From Segatella maculosa DSM 19339 = JCM 15638 (lineage in GTDB: Bacteria > Bacteroidota > Bacteroidia > Bacteroidales > Bacteroidaceae): DNA of 64,000 nucleotides. The stretch lies in assembly GCF_000382385.1 (NCBI RefSeq), contig NZ_KB908319.1:248001-312000 (forward strand). Direction: 5' to 3'. Below are positions 62,714 to 64,000 of this stretch, in pieces; the stretch's first letter is position 1, and every line of letters starts with the position of its first letter. A program made the position numbers and the translations under genes. The notes below the pieces were generated by a model. It was not told the origin of the DNA. It searched no databases and saw nothing but the letters and a program-made list of their open reading frames with translations.

Positions 62714-64000
62714 TTAGAATTGAATACTGACGCCGAAAGAGTAGGCTCGATACGGAGGATAGCTGCGCTTGTCGTCAATCCCCAGCGTGTTGTTGACGAT
62801 ATAGCTGTTGATCATCGGCGTTTGGCCGCTATAGCCCGTTAAGGTGGCCAAGTTATTGACGGAACATGAAAGCCGAAGCGCGCTGACATGGCGTGACTTG
62901 AGGGGTATGTTCCAGCCGATGGTGAGGTAATCCACGTTGAGATAGTCGCCTCGTTCAAGCCAATAGTCGGTGGCAATCTGGTCTTTGATGTTCATTCCGG
63001 GCGCTTTGGCCATGACATTATAGTCGGGAAAGCTCGTCATGTTCATGTAAGTGAGACTCGTTCCGTTGTAGATTTTGTGCCCAAATGCACCATTTATCTG
63101 CATAGAAACATCGAAATCACGGTATCGAAAGCTGATGTTTGAACCCAAAGTCCACTTAGGTGTGGCCTGTCCGGCAATGTAACGGTCGCCTCCATCCTCT
63201 ATGTTAACACGCCCATTGTGGTCAAGATCGGCAATGTCATAGCTGTAACTGCCGTCCGGGTTCCGCCTTAATCCCGTGCAATGTGGCAGATAGAACACGC
63301 CCAATGGCTGACCTACGATCTGATAAACAATGTTGTTGTTGCCACCATGAAAGCCTGCGCCGTTCAATTGCCCTATCGTTGTGATGTCAGCTGCAGAAAG
63401 TCGCACGCCGTTGTAGTCACCTGACAGCGAGATGAGCTTGTTCTTTTGGAAAGCTACGTTCATATTGACGTTCAACTCCATGTCCTTTGTGACAATAGGT
63501 GTGACACCTAACCCGATTTCCAAGCCGCTATTGCTCATCTTTCCCAAGTTGGCAAGGAACTTATCAAACGTGAATGGCGGCACGGGCACGTCATATTGAT
63601 AGAGCATATTGGTGGTTAAGCTGTAGTAATACTCTGCCGTGAGCACGATACGGTTGTGAAACAGGCCGACATCCGTGCCGATATTGAACGTGCTTCTCGT
63701 CTCCCATCGCAGGTCAGGATTGGTGTTTCGGAACTGTCCCAAGGTGATTGTGGGCGTTCCTTGATAGCTAATGATGCCCAAGGGCCGCAGAAGAGGGAGC
63801 GAATTATAGGAGTCTATGCCCCCTTGATTGCCGCTTTGGCCATATCCGGTGCGTAGTTTCCAAAGGCTGACCACCCCATTCAAGGGCGCAAAAAAGGACT
63901 CTTGACCGACATTCCATGTGAGGGAAGCAGACGGAAAGAAGCCCCATTTGTTGGCATTCCCAAACAAACTGCTACCGTCGGCCCGCAGGTTTACGTCCAA
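62714..64000 (-). CDS. SusC/RagA-family TonB-linked transporter, C-terminal part (cut by window edge)
   Basis: 428 residues of barrel are visible; signal peptide, plug and TonB box lie beyond the right edge. Typical SusC stretches: DGSSLFGNANKWGFFPSASL, KLRTGYGQSGNQ, RWETRSTFNIGTDVGLF, VNIEDGGDRYIAG and the C-terminal YRAYSFGVSIQF. It pairs with the following susD (12-24 bases between). No sensor or glycoside hydrolase gene of this second locus is inside the window. Confidence 0.94.
   Translation of the reverse strand: MDVNLRADGSSLFGNANKWGFFPSASLTWNVGQESFFAPLNGVVSLWKLRTGYGQSGNQGGIDSYNSLPLLRPLGIISYQGTPTITLGQFRNTNPDLRWETRSTFNIGTDVGLFHNRIVLTAEYYYSLTTNMLYQYDVPVPPFTFDKFLANLGKMSNSGLEIGLGVTPIVTKDMELNVNMNVAFQKNKLISLSGDYNGVRLSAADITTIGQLNGAGFHGGNNNIVYQIVGQPLGVFYLPHCTGLRRNPDGSYSYDIADLDHNGRVNIEDGGDRYIAGQATPKWTLGSNISFRYRDFDVSMQINGAFGHKIYNGTSLTYMNMTSFPDYNVMAKAPGMNIKDQIATDYWLERGDYLNVDYLTIGWNIPLKSRHVSALRLSCSVNNLATLTGYSGQTPMINSYIVNNTLGIDDKRSYPPYRAYSFGVSIQF

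Overview
The window reads as a chromosomal segment of a Bacteroidota bacterium, most probably of the Prevotellaceae. The reasons are two SusC/SusD pairs, a hybrid two-component regulator with beta-propeller repeats, promoters of the Bacteroidota type (TTTG or TTG, 19-20 bases, then TAnnTTTG), no Shine-Dalgarno-like sites, and Prevotella-like lipoprotein and secretion signals. No plasmid, phage or insertion-sequence gene was recognised.

Layout. 1-8000: a polysaccharide-utilisation locus on the minus strand (susD cut by the window edge, susC, hybrid sensor-regulator). 8000-10800: an intergenic repeat block, a MORN-repeat secreted protein and a TonB C-terminal-domain protein. 10800-17200: rnr, trhA and a large zinc metalloprotease, then two very small candidate genes (29 and 36 codons). 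17600-20200: a repeat block and a secreted alpha-amylase. 20500-23300: a hemerythrin-LuxR sensor-regulator and an AT-rich pair, an AAA ATPase with a small PD-(D/E)XK-like protein, which is the best candidate for an uncharacterised defence-type module. 23300-27600: cation antiporter plus Fur regulator, and pepT. 27737: tRNA-Arg(CCG), followed by two lipid-linked glycosyltransferases. 31000-37300: a tfoX-like gene, the minus-strand run DUF4369-pyrC-metH activation domain-phosphoesterase-plsC, and divIC with a membrane protein. 37300-46100: dnaX, asnA, a low-molecular-weight phosphatase and a GC-rich dxs-trkA-trkH operon with 4-base overlaps. 46600-51650: esterase fusion, ogt and a Dna2-like helicase-nuclease. 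52100-58450: DPM-like transferase, mfd (TTG start), Wzi-like protein and a lipocalin-like lipoprotein. 58450-59570: a long repeat block. 59574-64000: comEC directly behind a second susC-susD pair (susC cut by the window edge).

The most unusual feature is in the intergenic DNA. Eight loci carry arrays with strict 22-bp phasing, built from a 15-bp core plus a 7-bp linker. There are four unrelated core sequences, and cores are sometimes inverted in place without loss of phase. A ninth array has a 42-bp period. Several arrays start 38-70 bp behind a stop codon. They are interleaved with about 22 copies of a REP-like palindrome (GGACGCACG..CGTGCGTCC), with long inverted repeats and with heptamer repeats. 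Further points are a hybrid regulator whose kinase histidine is replaced by tyrosine, next to a 21-bp-spaced direct repeat at the susC promoter, and a promoter that fires straight into a terminator hairpin.

All calls were made by reading the sequence and its translations. No database search was run, and family names are from recognition of motifs.
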